Source: UBA4416 sp044357775 (GTDB lineage Bacteria; Bacteroidota; Bacteroidia; B-17B0; Aurantibacillaceae). Taken from it: 17,495 nt of DNA. Made by a program: the position numbers and the translations under genes. The notes under the pieces were generated by a model that was not told the origin of the DNA, searched no databases, and saw only the letters and a program-made list of their open reading frames with translations. The stretch spans positions 1-17,495 of the forward strand of contig JBIKOX010000042.1 of the NCBI GenBank assembly GCA_044357775.1. Direction: 5' to 3'. Below are positions 8,115 through 14,760 of this stretch, in pieces (the first letter of the stretch is position 1; every line of letters begins with the position of its first letter).

Positions 8115-8372
8115 ATGGATGCCAAAATCACTTTATCATTTGATAAACAAATTATAGAAAAAGCTAAAAGATATGCTGTGTCACAAAACATAAGTTTATC
8201 TCGTTTAATGGAACATTTGTTGGATAAAATAACCTCTAATCAATATCAATCATTAGAAGATTTTCCTGTTGCTGATTGGGTAAATTCAGTAGCCGAAGGT
8301 AAAACAGAATATATAACATCTCCTAAAAAACGTTCATCAATTAAAGATAAATATAAAAATAGAAAAAAATGA
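8115..8372 (+). CDS. Antitoxin of toxin-antitoxin operon 1 (DUF6364-like, ribbon-helix-helix type)
   Basis: The product is an 85-residue protein, very likely the DNA-binding antitoxin that neutralises the PIN toxin encoded just downstream and represses its own promoter. The N-terminal part MDAKITLSFDKQIIEKAKRY, followed by SLSRLMEHLL, fits a ribbon-helix-helix fold: a beta strand, then a helix with IIEKAK, then a helix starting at SLS. The Lys- and Pro-rich tail (TSPKKRSSIKDKYKNRKK) is probably the toxin-wrapping segment. An in-frame ATG at 8031 would add 28 residues, but that extension runs through the promoter and operator, and the paralogue at 12181 aligns from this Met, so 8115 is chosen. 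Its stop overlaps the toxin start as ATGA (8369-8372). The DUF6364 name is from recognition of the pattern, not a search. Confidence 0.85.
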   Translation: MDAKITLSFDKQIIEKAKRYAVSQNISLSRLMEHLLDKITSNQYQSLEDFPVADWVNSVAEGKTEYITSPKKRSSIKDKYKNRKK

Positions 8373-8785
8373 AAATTTTTTTGGATGCAAATATTTTGGT
8401 TTCTGTTTTGAATAAAGAATACCCGGTATTTACCTATAGTTCAAGGGTTTTAAGCTTAGCAGATAATTCAAAATATAAGTTTTATACATCTCCTTTGTGC
8501 TTAGCTATCGCCTATTATTTTGCTGAAAAAAAATGTGGCAATGCACAGGCGCGACATAAAATAGATGTATTGATTGGTAAATTACAAATTACCACTGTTA
8601 ATGATAAAACAGTAAGAGATACTAATTTGAACAAGAAAAATCATGATTTTGAAGATGGCTTGCAATACTATTCTGCATTAAATAGCGGATGTAAATATAT
8701 CGTAACTGAGGATCTAAATGATTTTTATTTTTCGGAAATAGAAGTATTAACTAGTCGTAATTTTTTAGAAAATTATGTGTTTTAG
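8369..8785 (+). CDS. PIN-domain toxin of toxin-antitoxin operon 1 (VapC-like)
   Basis: This is a 138-residue PIN-fold protein, expected to be a metal-dependent RNase whose target is unknown. The first strand MKIFLDANIL carries Asp6, and the later acidic cluster is HDFEDGLQYYSA (Asp93, Glu95, Asp96). The last motif, TEDLNDFY, supplies Glu114, Asp115 and Asp118. The central Glu of classical VapC is not seen where expected (SPLCLAIAYYF). Glu53 a few residues later might substitute, or the family may work without it; the paralogue has Asn48 in this region. It overlaps the antitoxin gene by four bases. Compared with the paralogue, the 'TRN' motif is 'TED', so the two toxins have drifted apart and may have different activity. 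The operon lies on the opposite strand between a response regulator and its probable kinase. Confidence 0.85.
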   Translation: MKIFLDANILVSVLNKEYPVFTYSSRVLSLADNSKYKFYTSPLCLAIAYYFAEKKCGNAQARHKIDVLIGKLQITTVNDKTVRDTNLNKKNHDFEDGLQYYSALNSGCKYIVTEDLNDFYFSEIEVLTSRNFLENYVF

Positions 8786-8809
8786 AAATTAAATAGTTTG
8801 ATACTTTTC

Positions 8810-8851
8810 TTAAAGAGTTAAATTAATTTTTATTTTGTTTAATTCCTTTAA
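8810..8851. terminator. Possible bidirectional terminator between convergent toxin and response regulator genes
   Basis: TTAAAGAGTTAAA (8810-8822) pairs imperfectly with TTTAATTCCTTTAA (8838-8851). It sits between two convergent genes (stops at 8785 and 8880), where a shared terminator would be expected, and T- and A-runs lie around it. The stem is almost all A-T, so it would be weak. Nothing else is recognisable in 8786-8879. Confidence 0.3.
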
Positions 8852-8879
8852 TTATATAATAATTTAAATGAATATAAAA

Positions 8880-9626
8880 CTACTTAGGAGTTACTGCTTT
8901 AGTTTTTAAAAACTCAGCAAATTCTTGAGAACGCGCTTTTGAAACTTGTATGCTTGTGCCGTCTGCCATTATAATTGTTCCTCCTTCGGCGTTAGAATAC
9001 TCTTTAATAAAATCAATATTTATAAGGGATGAACGGTGAATTCTAAAAAACACAGTAGTAGGTAAAATAGCTTCAAATTCTTTTAATGTTTTTGATGCCA
9101 CAATCTTTTTATTAGTGTTTAAAAATATGTTTGTATAGTTATCAGAAGCTTCTAACCATACAATGTCTTTATAATCAATTAACGTAAAACCCTTACTGTG
9201 GTTTATTAATACTAAGTTTTTATCAATGCCTGCAGCTGTAGAAGCTGTTGCGCCTTTTTGTTCATAATGCTTTACTACTTTTTTAACGGCACCTTGCAAT
9301 TCGCTTAATAATAAGGGCTTAAGCAAGTAGTCAATGGCACCCGCTTTTACGGCGTTTATGCCATGCTCGCTATACGCAGTTAAAAATATCAAACAAAAAT
9401 CATGATGAACTAATCCGTCAATCATTTCTAAACCACTCATTCCGGGCATGTTAATATCACAAAATACCACTTCTGGTTTAAGGTCTTGTATTATTTTTTT
9501 ACCTTCCATACCACTTCCGGCTTCAGCAATTACTTGTAATTCTGGGCAATAGCTGGCTAACATACTTTTGGTATTGCTGCGGCTATTTTCCTCGTCATCA
9601 ATGATAATGGTTTTGAAAGTTTGCAT
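8880..9626 (-). CDS. LytTR-family response regulator (REC plus LytTR DNA-binding domain)
   Basis: This 248-residue cytosolic transcription regulator has a receiver domain at about 5-120. It shows the acidic pair Asp10-Asp11, the phospho-acceptor Asp57 in EVVFCDINMPGMSG, Thr83 in FLTAY and Lys103 in DYLLKPL. The LytTR domain follows at about 142-240, with the typical KDIVWLEASDNYTNIFL and FFRIHRSSLINIDFI motifs. LytTR proteins bind direct repeats near target promoters. The likely partner is the LytS-type kinase at 5051-7993, encoded on the same strand; such pairs are normally adjacent, but here a toxin-antitoxin operon lies in between. The gene is divergent from the dipeptidyl peptidase IV gene across a 143-base region, so that gene is one plausible target, though this is only inference from position. 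Confidence 0.95.
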   Translation of the reverse strand: MQTFKTIIIDDEENSRSNTKSMLASYCPELQVIAEAGSGMEGKKIIQDLKPEVVFCDINMPGMSGLEMIDGLVHHDFCLIFLTAYSEHGINAVKAGAIDYLLKPLLLSELQGAVKKVVKHYEQKGATASTAAGIDKNLVLINHSKGFTLIDYKDIVWLEASDNYTNIFLNTNKKIVASKTLKEFEAILPTTVFFRIHRSSLINIDFIKEYSNAEGGTIIMADGTSIQVSKARSQEFAEFLKTKAVTPK

Positions 9627-9716
9627 AGTTTGGTTTATTTGTACGCTAATTTAATAAAAATTCAAATAACATTTTAATCATTTATTTAATGTGACAACCG
9701 CTTGAGTAAAATAGTA

Positions 9717-9746
9717 TTTGTTAATAGTTAGTAATTTGTATCTTCA
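9717..9746 (+). promoter_or_regulatory. Possible promoter of the dipeptidyl peptidase IV gene
   Basis: TTTG (9717-9720) is followed after 18 bases by TATCTTCA (9739-9746), a partial match to TAnnTTTG with two mismatches. Transcription would start about 17 bases before the ATG at 9770. AGTTAGTAATT (9726-9736) and AATTATACTAACT (9757-9769) form an imperfect inverted repeat ending exactly at the start codon. The signal is weak, and the divergent regulator's promoter was not identified in the same 143-base gap. Confidence 0.25.
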
Positions 9747-9769
9747 ACACATCATTAATTATACTAACT

Positions 9770-11950
9770 ATGAAGTCATTTTTTTTATCAATTGCCGTTT
9801 TTTCTTTTATTTCCATAAATTGTTTTGCTCAAAAATCGATAACTGTTGAGGATATATGGAGTAAATATGCTTTCAGGACAAATTCAGTAGGTGGATTTAA
9901 TACCATGAAAGATGGGTTACATTACACTGACTTAGAAAAGGACGGTGATTTTGATAACATTGTAAAATATGAGTTAAAGTCTGGAAAAAAAATGGCTGTA
10001 CTTGTAAAAGGTGCTTCTGTAAAGGTGGGCGATAAAACGATTGATATTAGTGGTTATTCTTTTAGTCCGGATGAAACAAAATTATTTTTTGCAACAGAGT
10101 CAGAGGGAATTTACCGCCGTTCATCTGTTGAAGCTAATTATGTTTATGATTTAAAAACGGGCATCACAACCGAATTATCTTCTACTGGAAAGCAAATGTT
10201 TGCTACTTTTTCGCCCATAGGAAATAAAGTAGCTTTTGTTAGAGCTAATAATTTATTTATTAAAGATTTAGACAATGGTAAAGAAACCCAAGTAACTACC
10301 GATGGTAAAACTAATGAAATAAAAAACGGTTGGGCTGATTGGGTTTATGAAGAAGAATTTAGTAAAGCCAATTATTTTGAGTGGAATGCTGATGGAAGTA
10401 AATTAGCCTTTGTACGCTTTGATGAAAGTAAAGTGAAAGAATACACTTTTGATACTTACAACAATAATTTATATCCTGATAAAGTAACTTTTAAATATCC
10501 TAAAGCTGGCGAAGATAATTCGGTATTAACAGTTCATGTTTATGATTTAATCAGCGCAAAAACAACATCTGTTGATATTGGCACAGAAACTGATATTTAT
10601 ATTCCGCGCATTCAATGGACCACTGAAAAAAATACATTGTCGTTGCAACGCATGAACCGCTTGCAAAATAAAGTAGAATTGATGTTTGCTAATGCAACGG
10701 ATGGTTCAACAAAAACTATTTTAAGCGAAGAAGCTAAAACCTATATTGATATTACAGATGATTTAACTTTTTTACCAAATAATAAAGGTTTTATATGGAG
10801 TAGCGAAAAAGATAATTTTAATCATTTATACCATTATGATAACACGGGCAAATTGGTAAATCAAATTACAAAAGGAAATTGGGATGTGGTATCTTTTAAT
10901 GGCTATGATTCGAAATTAAATACGTTGTATTACATTTCAACAGAGCGAGGACAAATTAACAGAGATGTTTACAGCATTAAATTAGATGGTACAAACAAAA
11001 AACGATTATCATTGTCTGCGGGCACCTCTAGTGCTGATTTTAGCGCAGGTTTTAAATATTATGTAAGCTCTTATTCAAATGCAAATACGCCTCCGGTTTA
11101 TGAGTTGCATAGTGCCGATGGTAAACTCATAAAAGTATTAGAAGATAATGCCGAACTAAAAACGAAGATGAAAGAATACAATCTTTCAACAAAGGAATTT
11201 TTTACGTTTAAGAATACAGATGGTATTGAGTTAAATGGTTGGATGATGAAACCGCAGAATTTTGATCCAAACAAAAAATATCCTGTATATATGTTTGCCT
11301 ACAACGGACCAGGTTCAAACGAATGCAACAATGCATGGGAGACATTTGATTTTTGGTGGCATTCGCTTTTAAATCAAGAAGGTTACATGGTAGTTTGTGT
11401 TGACGGACGAGGAACGTTAGGACGCGGAAGAGAATTTAAACATTGCACGTATTTACAATTGGGTAAATTAGAAACATTAGATCAAATTGATGCTGCTAAG
11501 TATTTAGGAACTTTACCGTATGTAGACAAAACTCGTATTGGTTTTCAAGGATGGAGTTATGGTGGTTATATGGCATCGTTGTTAATTACAAAAGGCGCTG
11601 ATTATTTTAAATCAACTATTGCCGTTGCTCCGGTAACTAATTGGAAGTTTTATGATAATATTTATACCGAGCGTTTTTTGCGTAAACCACAAGATAATAA
11701 AAGTGGATATGAGGATAATTCTCCGGTAAATTTTACCAAACAAATAAAAGGGAAGTTTTTGTTAGTGCATGGTAGTGGAGATGATAATGTGCATTTTCAA
11801 AACTCCATGGAATTAGCAAATTCATTAGTAAAAAATAATATACCATTTGACTTTATGGTTTACCCTAACAAAAATCATGGTATTTATGGCGGTTACACGC
11901 GTACGCATCTTTTTAATAAGATGTTGAAGTTTGTGAAAGAGAATTTGTAG
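9770..11950 (+). CDS. Dipeptidyl peptidase IV (S9B family prolyl oligopeptidase)
   Basis: This exported serine exopeptidase releases X-Pro and X-Ala dipeptides from peptide N-termini. The 726 residues match the family length. A signal peptide (1-20, ending NCFA) is followed by a beta-propeller to about residue 470 and an alpha/beta-hydrolase domain. DWVYEEEF carries the paired Glu195-Glu196 that bind the substrate N-terminus. The catalytic triad is Ser596 in GWSYGGY, Asp671 in GSGDDNVHF and His703 in NKNHGIYGG, all present and well spaced. It could work with the S46 peptidase at 1-1861 in stepwise peptide degradation. It is divergent from the LytTR regulator, and its 3' end is followed by the first of two direct repeats and a toxin-antitoxin operon. 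It looks intact. Confidence 0.96.
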   Translation: MKSFFLSIAVFSFISINCFAQKSITVEDIWSKYAFRTNSVGGFNTMKDGLHYTDLEKDGDFDNIVKYELKSGKKMAVLVKGASVKVGDKTIDISGYSFSPDETKLFFATESEGIYRRSSVEANYVYDLKTGITTELSSTGKQMFATFSPIGNKVAFVRANNLFIKDLDNGKETQVTTDGKTNEIKNGWADWVYEEEFSKANYFEWNADGSKLAFVRFDESKVKEYTFDTYNNNLYPDKVTFKYPKAGEDNSVLTVHVYDLISAKTTSVDIGTETDIYIPRIQWTTEKNTLSLQRMNRLQNKVELMFANATDGSTKTILSEEAKTYIDITDDLTFLPNNKGFIWSSEKDNFNHLYHYDNTGKLVNQITKGNWDVVSFNGYDSKLNTLYYISTERGQINRDVYSIKLDGTNKKRLSLSAGTSSADFSAGFKYYVSSYSNANTPPVYELHSADGKLIKVLEDNAELKTKMKEYNLSTKEFFTFKNTDGIELNGWMMKPQNFDPNKKYPVYMFAYNGPGSNECNNAWETFDFWWHSLLNQEGYMVVCVDGRGTLGRGREFKHCTYLQLGKLETLDQIDAAKYLGTLPYVDKTRIGFQGWSYGGYMASLLITKGADYFKSTIAVAPVTNWKFYDNIYTERFLRKPQDNKSGYEDNSPVNFTKQIKGKFLLVHGSGDDNVHFQNSMELANSLVKNNIPFDFMVYPNKNHGIYGGYTRTHLFNKMLKFVKENL

Positions 11951-11965
11951 TGATTTATATCACTA
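11948..11965 (+). terminator. Short hairpin overlapping the stop codon of the dipeptidyl peptidase gene
   Basis: TAGTGAT (11948-11954) and ATCACTA (11959-11965) are exact inverted repeats with a 4-base loop, followed by TTTAAGTTTATT. The stem begins at the TAG stop. Seven pairs with little GC and a broken T-run make it at best a weak terminator. Confidence 0.35.
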
Positions 11966-12013
11966 TTTAAGTTTATTGGTTGCCTTGAAATTTAAATTTC
12001 TTAAATTTACCAT

Positions 12014-12080
12014 ACAAGATAAGAGTAGTAGCAAAACTGTTAAGTTTATTAAGCAATAAATTGCAGATAATTAAGTTATT
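12014..12080. repeat. Left copy of a 67-bp direct repeat flanking toxin-antitoxin operon 2
   Basis: It starts ACAAGATAAGAGTA and ends TAAGTTATT, and matches 12891-12957 at 60 of 67 positions without gaps (differences at repeat positions 15, 25, 37, 50, 53, 55 and 58). The two copies enclose the whole toxin-antitoxin operon, a layout expected after insertion or a local duplication. The remainder of the 230-base gap 11951-12180 holds a short hairpin and the operon promoter, but no other gene. Confidence 0.85.
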
Positions 12081-12103
12081 ACCTGAAGCAAACCGCGAAA
12101 ACG

Positions 12104-12118
12104 TTACTGGCAAGCACA
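12104..12118. repeat. Left arm of imperfect 15-bp inverted repeat bordering operon 2
   Basis: TTACTGGCAAGCACA matches the reverse complement of 12840-12854 (AAACTGGCTGGCACA) at 11 of 15 positions, including the core ACTGGC and the ending GCACA. A CCGC occurs a little outside each arm. The arms lie inside the direct repeats and just outside the operon promoter and toxin stop. They could be ends of a small mobile unit, but the match is short. Confidence 0.4.
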
Positions 12119-12131
12119 AAAAAACGATACA

Positions 12132-12169
12132 TTTGCCTTATACGTATAATATTTATATATTTGTACGTA
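12132..12169 (+). promoter_or_regulatory. Promoter and paired operator-like sites of toxin-antitoxin operon 2
   Basis: TTTG (12132-12135), a 20-base spacer and TATATTTG (12156-12163) form a near-ideal Bacteroidota -33/-7 promoter. Inside the spacer lies the perfect palindrome TTATACGTATAA (12138-12149), and just after the -7 box lies TACGTA (12164-12169), its centre 23 bp from the first. The antitoxin ATG at 12181 follows by about 11 bases. The arrangement copies that of operon 1, although the surrounding DNA differs. Confidence 0.75.
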
Positions 12170-12180
12170 AAAAACAAATC

Positions 12181-12426
12181 ATGGACACAAAATTGACACT
12201 TAAGCTTGAACAGACAATTATTGAAAAGGCAAAAGACTATGCGAAACATCACAGAACTAGTCTTTCAAAATTAATTGAAAACTACCTGCTAAATATTACT
12301 AATGAAAAAGGTAAGGAAGAAAAAATAACACCATTGGTTAAAAGTTTATCAGGGATAATAAACCTCCCAGAAGAATTTGACCATAAAAAAGGGTATTCTG
12401 ATTTTTTAATTAATAAATACAAGTAA
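12181..12426 (+). CDS. Antitoxin of toxin-antitoxin operon 2 (DUF6364-like, ribbon-helix-helix type)
   Basis: This 81-residue protein is paralogous to the antitoxin at 8115-8372. The shared frame is MDxKxTLxxxxxIIEKAKxYA then SLSxLxExxLxxIT, while the C-terminal half differs apart from the final KYK. It should bind the PIN toxin encoded next to it and the TATACGTATA operator. A longer frame from TTG 12061 would add 40 residues but translates the promoter and operator, so the ATG at 12181 is used. The TAA stop shares one base with the toxin ATG (12424-12428, TAATG), a coupling arrangement. The sharp change in similarity between the conserved DNA-binding half and the divergent tail fits partner specificity being carried by the tail. 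Confidence 0.86.
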   Translation: MDTKLTLKLEQTIIEKAKDYAKHHRTSLSKLIENYLLNITNEKGKEEKITPLVKSLSGIINLPEEFDHKKGYSDFLINKYK

Positions 12427-12836
12427 TGGAAAAAGTATTTGTAGACACAGATATAGTTCTTGACTTATTAAGTAATCGTGCACCATTTTATTCTCACTCA
12501 GCTCAACTGTTTTCTGAAGCAGACAAAGGTAAAATAAGAATACATGTATCATCTTTAACTTTTTCTAATTTGAATTACATTTTGTCTAGACAATATTCGG
12601 TAGATCAAGCAAGAAAAAAACTGCTTAAATTCAAAACATTAGTTACTGTTTTATCAGTTACAGATAAAGTTGTTGAACTTGCTCTATCATCCGATTTTAA
12701 AGACTTTGAAGATGGGTTACAATATTTTACAGCAATTGAAAACAATTTAAAGACACTATTGACTAGAAATTTAAAAGATTACAAGACTGCCGACATAACA
12801 GTTATGACGGCAGAGCAGTTTTTGAAAGGTAAATAA
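12426..12836 (+). CDS. PIN-domain toxin of toxin-antitoxin operon 2 (VapC-like)
   Basis: This is a 136-residue PIN-domain protein, a predicted RNase toxin. MEKVFVDTDIVLDLL supplies Asp7 and Asp9, DFKDFEDGLQYFTA supplies Asp90, Asp93, Glu95 and Asp96, and TRNLKDY supplies Asn115 and Asp118. In the helix where classical VapC has its second acidic residue the sequence is SSLTFSNLNYIL, with Asn48 or Asn50 instead. This is a pattern I recognise from Bacteroidota PIN proteins, but it differs from enteric VapC. Overall it is more canonical than the operon 1 toxin. It starts in the stop codon of its antitoxin gene and is the last gene before the right-hand direct repeat. The RNA target is unknown. 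Confidence 0.87.
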   Translation: MEKVFVDTDIVLDLLSNRAPFYSHSAQLFSEADKGKIRIHVSSLTFSNLNYILSRQYSVDQARKKLLKFKTLVTVLSVTDKVVELALSSDFKDFEDGLQYFTAIENNLKTLLTRNLKDYKTADITVMTAEQFLKGK

Positions 12837-12839
12837 AAA

Positions 12840-12854
12840 TGTGCCAGCCAGTTT
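12840..12854. repeat. Right arm of imperfect 15-bp inverted repeat bordering operon 2
   Basis: This is the partner of 12104-12118, beginning four bases after the toxin stop codon. The GC-richer stretch 12840-12874 stands out from the AT-rich surroundings, as expected for an inserted end or a recombination site. No gene is seen in 12837-12972. Confidence 0.4.
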
Positions 12855-12890
12855 GCAAAATCTTACAGCGGGGATGTATTTTTTAACTTT

Positions 12891-12957
12891 ACAAGATAAG
12901 AGTAATAGCAAAACAGTTAAGTTTATGAAGCAATAAATTTCAAACAAGTAAGTTATT
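12891..12957. repeat. Right copy of the 67-bp direct repeat flanking toxin-antitoxin operon 2
   Basis: It matches 12014-12080 at 60 of 67 positions, in the same orientation. It ends 15 bases before the ATG of the type A-sorted secreted protein, so it probably forms part of that gene's promoter or leader region. TAAGTTTA inside it is a one-mismatch -7 box, without a clear -33. In this view the left copy would be a displaced duplicate of that leader. Confidence 0.85.
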
Positions 12958-12972
12958 CAATAAAAATACCTA

Positions 12973-14640
12973 ATGAAAAAACTAATTCTTATAATTTTAA
13001 TTTATAATGTGGCTTTATTAATTACAGCTCAACCTACAATAAAATGGAGCAAAGAATATAAAAGCGATAATTTAGGAATTTTAGGTTCCATATATAGCGA
13101 TTTAAAAGGCAATGCCTATGGAGTTTGTAGCTACTATGGGCAAACAGTTGACATTGGATCAGGGACTACTTATTCAGCTACAGGTTATTACAAACCCATG
13201 TTAGTGTTTGGGGTTGATACCAGCAATGGTAGCCCAACTTGGGTAAGTGAAATTAAGCCAATGGCAGGCTGCGGTTGCAATTATGGGGCACGTAGTACTA
13301 TTTTAACTACTGATAATACGGGAAATTTACTGGTAGCAGGATACTTTTGTAATTGCGGTACTATGGCATTTGGAACACAAACCTTATCTGCCCTTAGCCA
13401 TCAAACTTTTTTAGCTAAATACAGCAAAACAGGACAGTTGCTATGGGTTAAAACCAAAGCAGATATGAACAATGGCATGACTGTAGCTGATAATTTCATT
13501 AAAGCAATTACTACAGATGAACTTGATAATATTTATTTGAGTATAGGTTCTGGTTTAGCAGCAAACTTTGCGGGTATTAATCTAGGCAAGGGAAGTTATT
13601 TAATGAAACTAAATGCTAGTGGCAGCTCCATTTGGTCCAAACAAAACTATGATGGCACGATGCCATACAATGGCTTAAGTATTAATCATTTATATTATTC
13701 AAAAAACAAGTTATATGCATCATCTGCTTTTGCAGGTAATTTTATATACGACGGCCATTCATTTTCTAATAATTCAACAAGTGCTGCAGATGTAGCGATT
13801 TTAAAATTAGATACTACAGGAATAATACTTAGTAAATCATTAATCTTTAGTACTGAAGATGATCGCGAATTTGATTTGAAAATACAACCTAATTCTTCTT
13901 TAATATATTTTGGAAGAACCTCAAATTCTTCTGGCAGTTCGTCAGCAATTGTAACAGTAGGCTCTAATACATTAACAACATTAAATGATTATGATAAATA
14001 TTATTTCGTGAAAATGGATACAAGTTTAAATGTAACAACATATAAAAATTTTGGTGGTACTAATTACATAAATCCATATTTAGTGAGCAGCGATTTAAAC
14101 AACACTATGTATTTAACTATTGGAAATAGTACAGTCAATAATGTAATAGATGGTGTAACCATTGCTAATACTGGGCCTAATATTTTAACCATTGATAATA
14201 ATTTAAACGTTACCAACGCATTCAAATCAGCATCTTACTATGTATGTGCAGATAAAGATGCCAACCTTTATACAACCACAAGTTCTGCATCTGTTACCAT
14301 TAATGCATTTAATACAAGTTTTAGCCCAAGTGGCCCACAGCCATGGTCTCAATTTATGGTTAAATTAGGTCCTTTGGTAACAGGCATTGATAATAATGGC
14401 AACAGAACAAGAACTATAAAAATTTACCCAAACCCAACAACATCAATTTTAAATATTATTGATAAACAAAATCAATTTCAAAATGCAACTATTGAAATAA
14501 AAAACTATTTAGGGCAAATTGTTTTAAATCAAGCTTACTCTCATACAATTGATGTTTCTAAATTGCCAACCGGTATTTATACTTTAAAAATCAATAATAA
14601 AGACAAGCAAGATTTTTACTCAAAATTCATCAAACAATAG
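12973..14640 (+). CDS. Secreted propeller-like protein with type A type IX sorting domain
   Basis: The product is a 555-residue exported protein of unknown specific function. A signal peptide (about 1-20, KKLILIILIYNVALLITAQ) is followed by repeated stretches of the kind found in SBBP/propeller proteins of Bacteroidota: TTDNTGNLLVAGYF, HQTFLAKYSKTGQLLWVK, TDELDNIYLS and YLMKLNASGSSIWSK. The C-terminal ~75 residues are a type A sorting domain, beginning IKIYPNPTTSILNI and ending with GIYTLKINNKDKQDFYSKFIKQ, so it should be exported by the type IX system and cleaved or anchored at the surface. Two CxC pairs (Cys100/Cys102 and Cys126/Cys128) sit in neighbouring repeats and could form disulfides or bind metal. 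Its leader carries the right-hand 67-bp repeat. I do not recognise a catalytic site. Confidence 0.88.
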   Translation: MKKLILIILIYNVALLITAQPTIKWSKEYKSDNLGILGSIYSDLKGNAYGVCSYYGQTVDIGSGTTYSATGYYKPMLVFGVDTSNGSPTWVSEIKPMAGCGCNYGARSTILTTDNTGNLLVAGYFCNCGTMAFGTQTLSALSHQTFLAKYSKTGQLLWVKTKADMNNGMTVADNFIKAITTDELDNIYLSIGSGLAANFAGINLGKGSYLMKLNASGSSIWSKQNYDGTMPYNGLSINHLYYSKNKLYASSAFAGNFIYDGHSFSNNSTSAADVAILKLDTTGIILSKSLIFSTEDDREFDLKIQPNSSLIYFGRTSNSSGSSSAIVTVGSNTLTTLNDYDKYYFVKMDTSLNVTTYKNFGGTNYINPYLVSSDLNNTMYLTIGNSTVNNVIDGVTIANTGPNILTIDNNLNVTNAFKSASYYVCADKDANLYTTTSSASVTINAFNTSFSPSGPQPWSQFMVKLGPLVTGIDNNGNRTRTIKIYPNPTTSILNIIDKQNQFQNATIEIKNYLGQIVLNQAYSHTIDVSKLPTGIYTLKINNKDKQDFYSKFIKQ

Positions 14641-14697
14641 TTCCTCTATGGTTATTCCTTAACGTCTTTATTACTTTTATTACTAAGATAATTTAGT

Positions 14698-14705
14698 TAT
14701 ATTTG
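14698..14705 (+). promoter_or_regulatory. Candidate -7 box upstream of the patatin gene
   Basis: TATATTTG matches TAnnTTTG exactly, with TTTT (14675-14678) at the -33 distance instead of TTTG. The expected leader is about 50 bases before the ATG at 14761. Nothing else is recognisable in 14641-14760, and no clear terminator follows the preceding gene. Confidence 0.4.
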
Positions 14706-14760
14706 ATATTCTATTTTAATAATAAATGGGTTTAATATTTAAAAATAGTTGTAGTATCAA

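Noticed and set aside
9726..9769. Inverted repeat AGTTAGTAATT / AATTATACTAACT as an RNA switch before the dipeptidyl peptidase gene
   Set aside because: It needs a two-base bulge, is almost all A-T and would straddle the likely transcription start.
12061..12180. 40-residue extension of antitoxin 2 from TTG 12061
   Set aside because: It runs through the promoter and operator and shows no similarity to the other antitoxin.
8115..12836. Composite element bounded by the two toxin-antitoxin operons
   Set aside because: No transposase or recombinase lies between or beside them, and the DNA sequences of the two operons are too diverged to act as obvious homologous ends.
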